DNA from: CAYOHP01 sp964403795 [NCBI: uncultured bacterium]
GTDB lineage: Bacteria > Muiribacteriota > UBA6191 > CAZXTJ01
Direction: 5' to 3'
DNA length: 64,000 nucleotides
Assembly (NCBI GenBank): GCA_964403795.1
Contig: CAYOHP010000012.1
Location: 1-64,000, forward strand
How positions within the stretch are numbered: the stretch's first letter is position 1; every line of letters starts with the position of its first letter. Under the pieces are notes generated by a model. The model was not told where the DNA came from. It ran no database searches and was given only the letters and a program-made list of their open reading frames with translations. This document shows positions 33,420 to 40,795 of the stretch, piece by piece. A program made the position numbers and the translations under genes.

Positions 33420-33425
33420 TTCGTA
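33420..33425 (-). promoter_or_regulatory. -10-like TACGAA for secG
   Basis: On the minus strand TGGTACGAA, about 35 bases before the secG ATG. No good -35. Confidence 0.3.
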
Positions 33426-33505
33426 CCACGCGGGACCCCTTCCGGGCTACCGTGCCGGAGCCGGAAAGACCATGCCGCTTCCCGGACCGAACCGAGGATT
33501 TGCCG

Positions 33506-34183
33506 ATGAAACGCCTGTTCGACGGTCTCCATCGCTTCCGGACCGACGTGTTCTCGGCGGACCGGGAACTCTTCCAGAAGCTGGCCGGGGGCCAGAGCCC
33601 CGAAGTCCTGTTCATCACATGCTCGGACTCCCGGGTCGTGCCGACCCTGATGACACAGTCGGCACCGGGCGAGCTTTTCGTGATCCGCAATGCCGGGAAC
33701 ATGGTCCCGGCCTTCGGGGCTCCCGACATCTCCGAGGGGGCCACTATCGAGTACGCGGTCACCGCCCTGGGGATCCGGGACGTGGTGATCTGCGGGCACA
33801 CCGCATGCGGGGCGATGGCCGCCATCCTGGATCCCGGCAGCCTGGCCCAGATGCCCCTCATGCGCAACTGGCTCGAGCTGGCCGAGACCACCCGGCGGAT
33901 CCTCCGGGAGAACTTCCCCGACCACAAGGGGGAGGAGCGGGCTCTGGCCGCGGTCCAGGTGAACGTGCTGGTGCAGCTCTCCAACTTGAAGACCCACCCC
34001 AGCATCGCGGCCCGCCTGGCGCGCGGCGACATCGTCCTCCACGGTTGGGTCTACGACCTCGCCAAGGGAGAGGTGCAGATCTACGACCCCGAACGAGGCC
34101 AGTGGGTGGGCCTGGACGAGGCCCCGGAACAACCCCGGATGCCGAGTCCCCTGACGGGGGCCAAGGCGCCCACCGACCCGTGA
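33506..34183 (+). CDS. Beta-class carbonic anhydrase
   Basis: 225 aa from ATG 33506, with GAGG eight bases upstream. It interconverts CO2 and bicarbonate. Zinc and catalytic residues are present: CSDSR (Cys plus the Asp-Arg dyad) near residue 39, and GHTACGAM (His, Cys) near 98. VIRNAGNMV is the usual substrate-pocket strand. The length fits the family. It stands alone, divergent from secG. The DAB bicarbonate-uptake operon at 54.8-60.8 kb would give it substrate, though the two are not linked physically. Confidence 0.95.
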   Translation: MKRLFDGLHRFRTDVFSADRELFQKLAGGQSPEVLFITCSDSRVVPTLMTQSAPGELFVIRNAGNMVPAFGAPDISEGATIEYAVTALGIRDVVICGHTACGAMAAILDPGSLAQMPLMRNWLELAETTRRILRENFPDHKGEERALAAVQVNVLVQLSNLKTHPSIAARLARGDIVLHGWVYDLAKGEVQIYDPERGQWVGLDEAPEQPRMPSPLTGAKAPTDP

Positions 34184-34258
34184 TCCGGCGCCGCCAAGGG
34201 AGACTGGTCCGAGGACCCGGGACGGATTCCTGAAACCGGAGGCCTCCCCGGCGGGTTG

Positions 34259-34870
34259 ATGAGGTCCGAGGAGGCCGATCTGGATCCCGGGGAATTCTCG
34301 GACGAGCAGCTGGTCCTGCTCTTCGCCCACGGTCGGGAGAGCGCCTTCGACGACCTCTTCCACCGCTACGCCGATCGGGTCCACCGGATCGCCCTGCGCA
34401 TGGTCGGGAGCCGGCTGGATGCCGAGGAGATCGTCCAGGAGGTCTTCCTCCGGGTGGCCCGGGCGGCTCCCTCCTGGGAACCGCGGGCCCGCTTCAGGAC
34501 CTGGCTCGACCGGGTCGCGGTCAACCGGTCCCTCACCCATCGGGAGCGTCGGGGCCAGGGCCGGGTGGTCCTGCTCCCCGGGCTGGAACAGCTGGCGGCC
34601 GACACCCGGCTCGGACCCTTCGAGGAAGCCCGGGAACGGGAACTGGCAGAGAGCCTCCGCAGTCGGGTCGCCGAGCTGCCCGATGCCCTGGCCGCCGCCT
34701 TCACCCTCTGCGTCCTGGAAGGCACCCCCACCGCCGAGGCCGCCGAGGTCCTCGACCTCCCGACCGGGACCGTGAAGACCCATGTCCATCGCGCCCGCCT
34801 CCTGCTCCGTCGCCGCATGGCCAGGGAGCTCGAGGACGCGGGCCGCCGGAGCGAGGAGGCTCGCCCATGA
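34259..34870 (+). CDS. ECF-type RNA polymerase sigma factor
   Basis: 203 aa from ATG 34259. Region 2 (FDDLFHRYADRVHRIALRMV ... DAEEIVQEVFLRVAR) binds the -10 and core polymerase. Region 4 (LPDALAAAFTLCVLEG ... LPTGTVKTHVHRARLLLRRRM) binds the -35. No extra domain. It is followed by a 4-base ATGA overlap with a gene in the usual anti-sigma position, then by a GspE/PilT ATPase. Target promoters are not identified. Confidence 0.94.
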   Translation: MRSEEADLDPGEFSDEQLVLLFAHGRESAFDDLFHRYADRVHRIALRMVGSRLDAEEIVQEVFLRVARAAPSWEPRARFRTWLDRVAVNRSLTHRERRGQGRVVLLPGLEQLAADTRLGPFEEARERELAESLRSRVAELPDALAAAFTLCVLEGTPTAEAAEVLDLPTGTVKTHVHRARLLLRRRMARELEDAGRRSEEARP

Positions 34871-35334
34871 CCGTGGCTCCCGAGTTCGAGACCCTGGTGG
34901 CGCTGCTCGCCGCCGGGGAGCTGGACCCCCCCTTGGCCGAGGAGGTCCGGGCCAGGATCCAGGCCGATCCCGAGGCCCGGGCGCTGCTCGCCGCCTGCGA
35001 GGCCTTCGAGGGTCTGGTCCGGGACGAGATCCGCGAGGCTCCCCGGCTCTCCGCCCGGACCGCAGAGCGCCTGCTCGGCGAGATCCGGGGGCGTCTGGAG
35101 GAAGGCGACGGCGACCCGCAGGGTGAGCTCCCCGAGGTGATGACCCCGGAGGAAGTCGCCCGCACCTTGAGGGTCGGGTCGGCCGAGCTGGCCACCGAGA
35201 TGCACACCATGCCGTTCTTCGAGTTCGCGGGCCGGCTCCGGATCCGCCGGGAAGCGCTGTTCGCATGGATCGAGGCCAGGGAGAACCGGTCCCGGCGGGA
35301 GCGCCTCTACGCGCTCGCCTCGGACCGGGAGTAG
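34867..35334 (+). CDS. Putative sigma-factor regulator with excisionase-type HTH
   Basis: 155 aa. The first 75 residues are helical and acidic (FETLVALLAAGELDPPLAEEV), resembling the anti-sigma domain, but lack the HxxxCxxC zinc motif. The second half carries a MerR/excisionase-like winged helix (MTPEEVARTLRVGSAELATE ... RIRREALFAWIEARE). No transmembrane helix, so a membrane anti-sigma role is unlikely. Overlap with the sigma gene implies a partner. Either an anti-sigma that also binds DNA or a co-regulator. Confidence 0.65.
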   Translation: MTVAPEFETLVALLAAGELDPPLAEEVRARIQADPEARALLAACEAFEGLVRDEIREAPRLSARTAERLLGEIRGRLEEGDGDPQGELPEVMTPEEVARTLRVGSAELATEMHTMPFFEFAGRLRIRREALFAWIEARENRSRRERLYALASDRE

Positions 35335-35343
35335 GAGGAGATC

Positions 35344-36792
35344 ATGGAGACCAACGGCGATCGGTTCTGGAAGAAGCTCCGCACCATGGTCGAGGGCGGG
35401 GTCCCGCCCGGCCAGGCCTTCGAGAGCCTGAAGGGGGAGTTCCGCGGCAGCGACCTGGTCGAGGACCTGGAGGAGGCCGGCGAAGAACTCGGGGAGGGCA
35501 TCGGCAAGGCCCTCGACACCCTCCGGGACCTGCGCAAGGCGCTGCCCCGGTTCGCCCGGGGTTTCCGGCGCAAGCAGCGCCGGGCCTTCCGGGACGAGAC
35601 CATGGGGGAAGGCCGGGAGGGCGCGCCCCCGGAGGCGAGGCAGCAAGAGCCCGGCTTCGAGCTGCTCTCGGGGATGTTCCAGGAGGGAGGTACCGACCTC
35701 CATCTGGAGCCTTCCGATCGGGGCGGGAAGGTCCGCATCCGGATCGACGGCGACCTCGAGGATCGGCAGGACTTCGACCGGGACGAGTACCCGCGCCTGC
35801 TCCGTTCCCTGGCCCGGGTCTTCGAACTCGATCCCGACGAGACCGCGCACCCCCAGGACGCCCGGATCCGGCTCCGTCTCCGTTCCGGGGACCGGGTCTC
35901 GAAGGTCGAGGCCCGGATCACCATGGGGCCCTCGCTCCGCGGACCCACGGCCGTGGTGCGGATCACCGAGGCCGACCTGGGTGGAGTCCTCTCGGACCCC
36001 GGGTCGGTGTTCCAGGACGGGATCCGGGACCGGGTCCTGGAGCTGGCCCGCCGGCCCTACGGACTCTTCGTGGTGACCGGCCCTACCGGTTCGGGGAAGA
36101 CCACCACCCTGCTCTCTCTGCTGGCGGCCCAGGATCGCCAGGCCTCCAAGGTCGTGACCGTGGGAGACGATCTCTCGGTCCAGGTGCCGGGCGTCCAGCA
36201 GATCCCGGTCCGGCCCGAGGCCGGGATGGGCTTCCCGGCGGCGCTGCGCTACGCCCTGAGGCTCGACCCCGACGTGATCCACTGCGAGGAGGTCCGGGAT
36301 CCCGAGACCGCGGTGCTGCTCATGCGCGCCGCCCTCACCGGGCACCTGGTGTTCGTGGGACTGCACGCACCCACGGCTCCCGATGCGGTCCTCCGGCTGC
36401 TCGACGTGGGCCTGGAACCCCACCTCCTGGCCGATTCGCTGATCGCGGTGGTGGGACAGCGCCTGGTCCGGAGACTGAGTCCCGAGCACCGCAAGGAAGC
36501 TCCCGAAGCCCGGCAGCGTCTGTGCGAACTCCTGGGCCGACCGGTTTCCGAAGGTCCCTGGGTGCCTTCCTCCGAGGCTCCCGACGGGAAGGGACATCGG
36601 GGACGCATGGCGGTCCAGGAACTCCTCGAGGTCACCCCGGAAGTGAGACGGGCGATCTCGGAGCGAGCGGACCGTACCCGGCTGGTCGAGGTGGCCCGGG
36701 CCGCCGGGTACCGGGGGCTCCTGGAGGCAGCCGCCGAACAAGTGGCCGCGGGCCGGGTCAGCCTCGAGGAGGCCCTCCGCTCGTGCGGGTGA
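35344..36792 (+). CDS. GspE/PilT-family secretion or pilus ATPase
   Basis: 482 aa from ATG 35344 behind a strong GGAGGAG. N-terminal 100 residues are helical (WKKLRTMVEGGVPPGQAFES) and unusual. The middle has the GspE N2-like domain (GTDLHLEPSDRGGKVRIRIDG). The ATPase core has GPTGSGKTTT (Walker A) near residue 243, DVIHCEEVRDPETA (Walker B) and TGHLVFVGLHA (His box). The four-cysteine zinc segment of GspE/PilB is absent, making it closer to PilT-like forms. It probably powers the pseudopilin system in the window. Its operon with a sigma factor is not the usual place. Confidence 0.88.
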   Translation: METNGDRFWKKLRTMVEGGVPPGQAFESLKGEFRGSDLVEDLEEAGEELGEGIGKALDTLRDLRKALPRFARGFRRKQRRAFRDETMGEGREGAPPEARQQEPGFELLSGMFQEGGTDLHLEPSDRGGKVRIRIDGDLEDRQDFDRDEYPRLLRSLARVFELDPDETAHPQDARIRLRLRSGDRVSKVEARITMGPSLRGPTAVVRITEADLGGVLSDPGSVFQDGIRDRVLELARRPYGLFVVTGPTGSGKTTTLLSLLAAQDRQASKVVTVGDDLSVQVPGVQQIPVRPEAGMGFPAALRYALRLDPDVIHCEEVRDPETAVLLMRAALTGHLVFVGLHAPTAPDAVLRLLDVGLEPHLLADSLIAVVGQRLVRRLSPEHRKEAPEARQRLCELLGRPVSEGPWVPSSEAPDGKGHRGRMAVQELLEVTPEVRRAISERADRTRLVEVARAAGYRGLLEAAAEQVAAGRVSLEEALRSCG

Positions 36793-36796
36793 GCTC

Positions 36797-37072
36797 TCAC
36801 TTGAGCTTGCGGTAGCCCCACTTCCAGTTGACCCGCTCGGGCCGGCTGTGGGCATCCCAGACCTCGAGGTAGCCCTCGAACTCGGCCTGGGGCTTCTTGG
36901 CCGGATCCGGCTCGTCGCCGGTCTGGAGGGCGGCGGCCATGGGGGCCGGCATGGCGATCTGGAGGATCCGGGGAGCGGGTGCCATGAAACGCACCACCAG
37001 GGCGGATACGACGGCCGCGATCAGGGCGGTGGCCACCAGGTAGGCGAGCCCGTCTCGAGTGCTGGAACGCAT
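36797..37072 (-). CDS. Small single-pass membrane protein, unknown
   Basis: 91 aa from ATG 37072 with GAAGGGG three to four bases upstream. One N-terminal transmembrane helix (LAYLVATALIAAVVSALVVRF), then a soluble tail ending in WDAHSRPERVNWKWGYRKLK, rich in Trp/Arg. Stop codon five bases from the convergent ATPase stop. No family recognised. Confidence 0.6.
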   Translation of the reverse strand: MRSSTRDGLAYLVATALIAAVVSALVVRFMAPAPRILQIAMPAPMAAALQTGDEPDPAKKPQAEFEGYLEVWDAHSRPERVNWKWGYRKLK

Positions 37073-37130
37073 GGATCCCCTTCGTGCCGCGGCTCCGGGG
37101 TCGTCCCGGACCCGAGGCCAGCGTACCTGG

Positions 37131-38639
37131 TCAGGATCCGGCGACCATCACCCCTCTGGCCTCGTCCTCCAGCCACGGCGAGGGAAGGCCGGGATCGGCG
37201 ACCAGGGCGAGGAGGCGAGGCACCTCGGCCGGTCCCCGTTCCCAGGCCGGGGGCGCGATCGAGCCTTCCCGGGCGAGATCCCGGGTCCGTGGCCGCGCCC
37301 TGTCCGAGAGCCAGGCTGCCACCAGCGAGCGAGCCTCGGCGCTGGCCGGCGCGTGCTCGTCCCCGATCCAGGGGCGGATCGACTCGAGCGCCGAGAGTCC
37401 GCGGAGCACGTCATAGTGGTAGAAGCGCGGGAAGACGGGGTGGGCCCAGGCGGGATTTGCGACGCGCCCGCTCCGTAGGGACCGGTGCAGGCGCCGGGAT
37501 CCGAGGTAGCCCGCGGCGGCGCGGAGGCAGCCTTCCTCCGACGGTGTGAAGGGACGCTCGGTCATCCGCACCAGGAGTTCGAGGCAGGGCGCGGTCGAGA
37601 GGAAGGAGCTGCGGGGGCGCTCCGGCGTGCAGGCGGACTCGTCGCAGTTCCAGCCGCCGTCGGGGAGCTGGTAGCCGAGCAGCCAATCCCGGATCCAGGG
37701 CATGCGGGCGTCGAGGTCGACCCCGGCGTTCCAGAGCACCCGCGCCAGGTTGCCGAGCGCGCAGTGGCAGAGGACCTGGCGGCGGGGATCGATCCCGGCA
37801 GGGAGTGAATCGCCGGGCAGCGGGAAGGTCCGCAGGTAGTGGCGGTCCAGGACCGTGGCCAGGCCTTCGACCACGGAAGCCGGCAGGCGGTGGGACAGGC
37901 CCATCTCGTCGAGCAGGCTCGCCCGCCACCAGGTCGAGGTCCACTTGGGCCAGTAGGGATCGGGTGCGTTCCGGGGATCGGCTTCGGGTTCCGCTAGCGC
38001 CGCGACCTCGGCCTCGACGGCGTCCAGGATGCCGCGGCCGGCCAGGCCTTCGCGACGGGTCGGATCCTCGGTCGGCGGAGGGCGCCAGGGACGGAAGTCG
38101 GGGTCCCGCCGGAAGCCCGAGCCGTCGTGGAAGACCCGCACCACGTCGGGGAAGCCGAGCCGCTTCCAGGCTTCGAGGTCGAACGACGGATCGAAGCGAT
38201 GGAGGAAGGCGGCCAGGACCGTGCCGTGGGTGGCCACCGCGATCCGCTCGCCGGGGTAGCGGTCGACCAGACGGATCAGCGCCGCGGTGATCCGGTCGGT
38301 GGCCTGCCGGTTGGTCTCGCCTCCCGGGAGCGCCTGGTCGGGATGCTCCCAGGCTTGGCGGACCGCGGCCTCGAAGTCTGGCACCCAGGCGCCCAGGTTC
38401 CGCTCCCGGAGCTCGGGATCGAGTTCGAGCGGGAGTCCCAGCCGGCGGGCCAGCGGGGCCAGCGTGTCGCGGGCCCGGTCGTAGCTGCTGGCGACCACCC
38501 GGGTCGGGGCGTAGCGGGCCAGCACCGCCCCGAGTTTCCGGGCATCGAGGTGGCCCCTCGGGGTGAGCGGCCAGTGCGCCTCGGGGAGCCGAGGGTCGGG
38601 CGCGCTCCGGGCGTGCCGGACCAGCAGGAGGGTGGTCAG
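37131..38639 (-). CDS. Histidine-phosphatase domain fused to a terpenoid-cyclase-like barrel; apparent CTG start
   Basis: The phosphatase N-terminus (LTTLLLVRHARSAPDPR) is encoded from CTG 38639, four bases after the uvrD stop. No ATG, GTG or TTG lies in frame between that stop and the first GTG (38525), which is past the catalytic RH motif. So translation starts at CTG or continues from UvrD by readthrough of TGA in the same frame. Length 502 aa. Residues 1-205 are a histidine phosphatase (RHA, THGT second His). Residues about 205-500 are an alpha/alpha barrel with LPDGGWNCDE, as in squalene-cyclase/prenyltransferase-like proteins. The motif suggests a fold, not the reaction. No lipid-cyclase partner genes lie nearby. 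Confidence 0.75.
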   Translation of the reverse strand: MTTLLLVRHARSAPDPRLPEAHWPLTPRGHLDARKLGAVLARYAPTRVVASSYDRARDTLAPLARRLGLPLELDPELRERNLGAWVPDFEAAVRQAWEHPDQALPGGETNRQATDRITAALIRLVDRYPGERIAVATHGTVLAAFLHRFDPSFDLEAWKRLGFPDVVRVFHDGSGFRRDPDFRPWRPPPTEDPTRREGLAGRGILDAVEAEVAALAEPEADPRNAPDPYWPKWTSTWWRASLLDEMGLSHRLPASVVEGLATVLDRHYLRTFPLPGDSLPAGIDPRRQVLCHCALGNLARVLWNAGVDLDARMPWIRDWLLGYQLPDGGWNCDESACTPERPRSSFLSTAPCLELLVRMTERPFTPSEEGCLRAAAGYLGSRRLHRSLRSGRVANPAWAHPVFPRFYHYDVLRGLSALESIRPWIGDEHAPASAEARSLVAAWLSDRARPRTRDLAREGSIAPPAWERGPAEVPRLLALVADPGLPSPWLEDEARGVMVAGS

Positions 38640-38642
38640 GGC

Positions 38643-40583
38643 TCAGACCCACCCGTTGCCGACCTGGAGGTGCTCCTCGCCGATCTCCTCGAGGAAGCGG
38701 GAGCGGGTGCCGAAACGCTGGGTGCCGTGCAGGAATCGGAAGCTCGAGGCGCTGAGGAAGAGCCTCTGCTTCGCCCGGGTCATGCCGACGTAGAGGAGCC
38801 TCCGCTCCTCCTCGAGCTGGTCGGGGTCGCCGTACGAGCTGGCGTGGGGCAGGATGCCCTCCTCGAGGCCGACCACGAAGACCAGCGGGAACTCGAGACC
38901 CTTGGCGTTGTGGAGGGTCATCAGGCTCACGGTGCCCCTCCCGTCCTGCAGGTCGTCGACGCCTGCGAGCAGCGAGGCGTCCTCCAGGAAGCCGCGTAGG
39001 GTCGGCTCCTCGACCCGGCCCGCGTACTCGGCCATGGCGTTCTCGAGTTCGTCGACCAGCTCCAGGTCGTCGTCCCGCTGCTGATGGATGAGGTGGGCCC
39101 GGTAGGAGAGCCGCTCGATCAGGTGGCGCAGCACCGGGAGCGGCGGCCCCTCGGCGGCGAGCCGGTCGAGATCGTCGAGCAGGGCGGCGGTCTCGAGACC
39201 GGCCCTCCCGGCCTTCCCCCCCATGACCTTCGGGTCGCGGAGGTGATGGGGGCCCGGTTCCCCGGTCCGGTCGGCGGCGGCGAGGAGCTTCTCGACGGCC
39301 TTGTCGCCGATGCCGCGCTTGGGCTCCGAGAGGGCCCGGACCAGGGCGTCGCGATCGCGGGGGTTCACCACCAGGCGGAGGTAGGCGAGGAGGTCCTTCA
39401 CCACCTTGCGCTCGAAGAAGCGGAGGCCCCCGTAGACCCGGTAGGGAAGGGCGTGACGGACCAGCGCCTGCTCCACGGTCCGGGCCAGCGCATGGGTGCG
39501 GTAGAAGATCGCGATCTGGTCCCGGTCGAAGCCCTCCTCGGCGACCATCCAGCGGATCGCCTGGACCACGAACTCGGCCTCCTCCTCGGCGTCCTGGGCG
39601 TGGAAGTAGGCGACCTTGTGCCGGCTGGGCTTGTCCGACCAGACCTCCCGTTCCTTGCGGCGGGAACGGTTGTGCCCGATCATCCGGTTGGCGGCCTCCA
39701 GCACCGGGGTCGGGCAGCGGTAGTTCACCTCGAGCTGGAGCACCCGGGCGCCCGGGTAGTCGGCCTCGAAGTCGAGGATGTTGCGGATGTCGGCGCCCCG
39801 CCAGCCGTAGATCGACTGGTCCTCGTCGCCCACCACGCAGAGGTTGGCGCCCGGACCGGTGAGCAGCTTCATCAGGCGGTACTGGGTCCGGTCGGTGTCC
39901 TGGTACTCGTCGACCATCAGGTGGCGGAAGCGCTCCTGGTAGTGGTTGCGGATCTCGTCGTTGCCGGCGAGCAGGCGGACCGGGAGGGCGATCAGGTCGG
40001 CGAAGTCGACCGCGTTCTGCTTGGCGAGCTCCTCCTGGTAGCTCTGGTAGACGAGGAGCTTCCTGCGATCGACCTCGGGATCCTCGGGCGAGAGGTCTTG
40101 GGGACGGAGGCCCTGGGACTTCCACAGCGAGATGGAGGCGCGGGCCCCGCCCACAGGCACGAGCTCGGTGTCGAAGCCGGTTTCCTTGTAGATCCGGCGG
40201 ATCACCCGCTCGGCGTCGGTCTCGTCGAAGATGGTGAAACCGGGGTCGAGACCGGCCGCCTCTGCATGGAGCCGGAGCAGGCGGGCTCCCAGGGCATGGA
40301 AGGTGGTGATCCAGAGACTGCGGGGCGCGGCCGCGCCCAGGAAGTGCTCGATCCGTTCCCGCATCTCCCGGGCCGCCTTGTTGGTGAAGGTGACCGCCAG
40401 GATCCGGTGCGGAGGAACCGCCCGGTCGAGGAGCAGGTGGGCGATCCGGTGGGTGATCACCCGGGTCTTGCCGCTGCCGGCCCCGGCCAGGAGCAGGACC
40501 GGGCCCTCGGTCGCCAGCACCGCTTGCTGCTGCGAGGGGCTGAGCGAGTCCAGGGCGAGGGCGTGGGGGGCGGGCTGGGTCAT
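38643..40583 (-). CDS. UvrD/PcrA-type superfamily 1 DNA helicase
   Basis: 646 aa from ATG 40583. A 3'-5' helicase for repair and replication restart. Motifs in order: LSPSQQQAV (Q), LLAGAGSGKT (Walker A), VTFTNKAAREM (Ia), VDEYQDTD (Walker B), VGDEDQSIYGWRGA, LEVNYRC, and late LMTLHNAKGLEFPLVFV plus VGMTRAK. The C-terminus is shorter than in PcrA, without the RNAP-binding Tudor part. No Shine-Dalgarno; TAGGCT ends eight bases before the ATG. Its stop is followed in frame by the phosphatase fusion. Confidence 0.95.
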   Translation of the reverse strand: MTQPAPHALALDSLSPSQQQAVLATEGPVLLLAGAGSGKTRVITHRIAHLLLDRAVPPHRILAVTFTNKAAREMRERIEHFLGAAAPRSLWITTFHALGARLLRLHAEAAGLDPGFTIFDETDAERVIRRIYKETGFDTELVPVGGARASISLWKSQGLRPQDLSPEDPEVDRRKLLVYQSYQEELAKQNAVDFADLIALPVRLLAGNDEIRNHYQERFRHLMVDEYQDTDRTQYRLMKLLTGPGANLCVVGDEDQSIYGWRGADIRNILDFEADYPGARVLQLEVNYRCPTPVLEAANRMIGHNRSRRKEREVWSDKPSRHKVAYFHAQDAEEEAEFVVQAIRWMVAEEGFDRDQIAIFYRTHALARTVEQALVRHALPYRVYGGLRFFERKVVKDLLAYLRLVVNPRDRDALVRALSEPKRGIGDKAVEKLLAAADRTGEPGPHHLRDPKVMGGKAGRAGLETAALLDDLDRLAAEGPPLPVLRHLIERLSYRAHLIHQQRDDDLELVDELENAMAEYAGRVEEPTLRGFLEDASLLAGVDDLQDGRGTVSLMTLHNAKGLEFPLVFVVGLEEGILPHASSYGDPDQLEEERRLLYVGMTRAKQRLFLSASSFRFLHGTQRFGTRSRFLEEIGEEHLQVGNGWV

Positions 40584-40591
40584 CGGAGTCC

Positions 40592-40597
40592 AGCCTA
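40592..40597 (-). promoter_or_regulatory. -10-like TAGGCT eight bases before the uvrD start
   Basis: On the minus strand TAGGCT, eight bases, ATG; part of the leaderless pattern. No recognisable -35. Confidence 0.35.
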
Positions 40598-40795
40598 GCC
40601 CGGGGTCGGGAACCGGATCGACCATGGTGGGGCCTCGGGGACCGGGGTCTCTGGGCTGGGCTGGCGTCCGGGGCGGCGGGTCATCCGGACCCGAGCGATC
40701 CTGGGGAACGGGGCAGGATGTCCCGGCTCCGGATCGGTGAGGCGCACCAGGAACGAAGGTGCGGTTGGAACGGTCCCTGCTAGGGAAGGGTCCGC

